Source: Gillisia mitskevichiae (GTDB lineage: Bacteria; Bacteroidota; Bacteroidia; Flavobacteriales; Flavobacteriaceae). From it: a stretch of DNA of 64,000 nucleotides. Below, one piece after another: positions 63,749 through 64,000 of this stretch. The translations under genes were made by a program, and so were the position numbers. The DNA lies in NCBI RefSeq assembly GCF_003634585.1, contig NZ_RBLG01000002.1, positions 496,001-560,000 of the forward strand. Direction: 5' to 3'. Numbering within the stretch: the stretch's first letter is position 1; each line of letters opens with the position of its first letter. The notes under the pieces are model-generated. The model worked only from the letters and a program-made list of their open reading frames with translations. It made no database searches and was not told the DNA's origin.

Positions 63749-64000
63749 ATGATTGAACAAAGCATTTTAGAGATCACCTCAGACCTATCAAGGGCCAACA
63801 ACATTGTAATTGTACCACATAAAGGACCGGATGGCGATGCCATTGGCTCATGCTTGGGACTTTACCATTTTTTAAAAGGTAAAGGGCATCATGTAAATGT
63901 GATCGCTCCTAACGACTATCCAGACTTCTTAAAATGGCTACCAGGGCAGGAAGATATCTTGATTTATGAAAAGGATTATATGGTATGTAAACCTTTGATC
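63749..64000 (+). CDS. DHH-family phosphoesterase, NrnA-like (5' part)
   Basis: The first 84 codons of a gene that runs off the window. ATG at 63749 begins MIEQSILEITSDLSRANN, then VPHKGPDGDAIGSCLGLYHF, the first DHH-type motif (usually HxNPDGDAIGS) with the metal-binding aspartates. This is the start pattern of bifunctional oligoribonuclease/pAp phosphatase proteins. The rest is not visible, so the call rests on the N-terminus. Confidence 0.75.
   Translation, partial: MIEQSILEITSDLSRANNIVIVPHKGPDGDAIGSCLGLYHFLKGKGHHVNVIAPNDYPDFLKWLPGQEDILIYEKDYMVCKPLI

Noticed and set aside
1-64000. CRISPR arrays, rRNA genes or transposase-bearing insertion sequences
   Set aside because: I looked for regularly spaced repeats, rRNA segments and transposase motifs and saw none; the only recombinase is the island integrase.

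Overview
The window reads as chromosomal DNA of a marine-type member of the Flavobacteriaceae (Bacteroidota). It is AT-rich and gene-dense. Several promoters match the Bacteroidota form (TTG, 17-19 bp, TAnnTTTG). Its families are typical of the group: a DUF5683 protein beside ParAB/DapB, WbqC, GLPGLI proteins, TonB-dependent receptors with an N-terminal carboxypeptidase-like domain, and a DivIC-type septum protein next to uridine kinase and the MutAB methylmalonyl-CoA mutase. The genus cannot be fixed from the sequence alone.

Layout. (1) 0.2-7.3 kb: sulfur-linked genes (CstB-like persulfide dioxygenase-rhodanese, sterol-desaturase-family protein, DoxX and DsrE proteins, rhodanese, TauE/SafE exporter, methyltransferase) with a Crp/Fnr regulator. 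Three promoters carry the same GTAAC-N4-GTTAC-type palindrome, each centred 36.5 bp from the last G of a TAnnTTTG box, so this looks like one activated regulon. An iodotyrosine-deiodinase-like flavoprotein lies inside the cluster. (2) 7.4-13.6 kb: aldehyde dehydrogenase, TVP38 and SdiA-regulated-type proteins, a two-component system and a PepSY-like protein. (3) 13.9-22.0 kb: mechanosensitive channel, histidine kinase and NtrC-type activator, then a sigma-54 promoter driving a seven-gene operon (Cys4 mini-protein, 48-aa peptide, glutamate dehydrogenase, Rnk/GreA-like factor, two tandem paralogs, universal stress protein). (4) 22.1-30.1 kb: a probable exopolysaccharide assembly locus (processive GT2, HEAT protein, receiver, TPR-YaiO outer-membrane barrel, unknown membrane-anchored protein, LTA-synthase-like enzyme). 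(5) 30.4-33.3 kb: His-rich small protein and a TonB receptor, probably for metal uptake.

(6) 34.3-41.6 kb: a 7.3-kb integrated island in the 3' end of tRNA-Pro(TGG), bounded by a 16-bp direct repeat, with its tyrosine recombinase next to the tRNA. Its cargo is a secreted four-cysteine peptide, two GLPGLI proteins with the same C-terminal ten residues, and an 881-aa TonB-receptor-like protein. I see this as the best candidate for an undescribed system. About 1.2 kb of the island is non-coding, with strong hairpins.

(7) 41.9-64.0 kb: ordinary core genome. It holds a PQQ sugar dehydrogenase with cytochrome c, uridine kinase, DivIC, methylmalonyl-CoA mutase, a dienoyl-CoA-reductase-like SDR, ParA/ParB/DUF5683/DapB/signal peptidase I/WbqC, and a seven-gene reverse operon (TPR protein, RibH, small membrane protein, MutL, two rhomboids, an EEP-family protein). 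RecF, a lipoprotein, a DUF721/DciA-like protein, Ndk and the start of an NrnA-like DHH phosphoesterase complete it.
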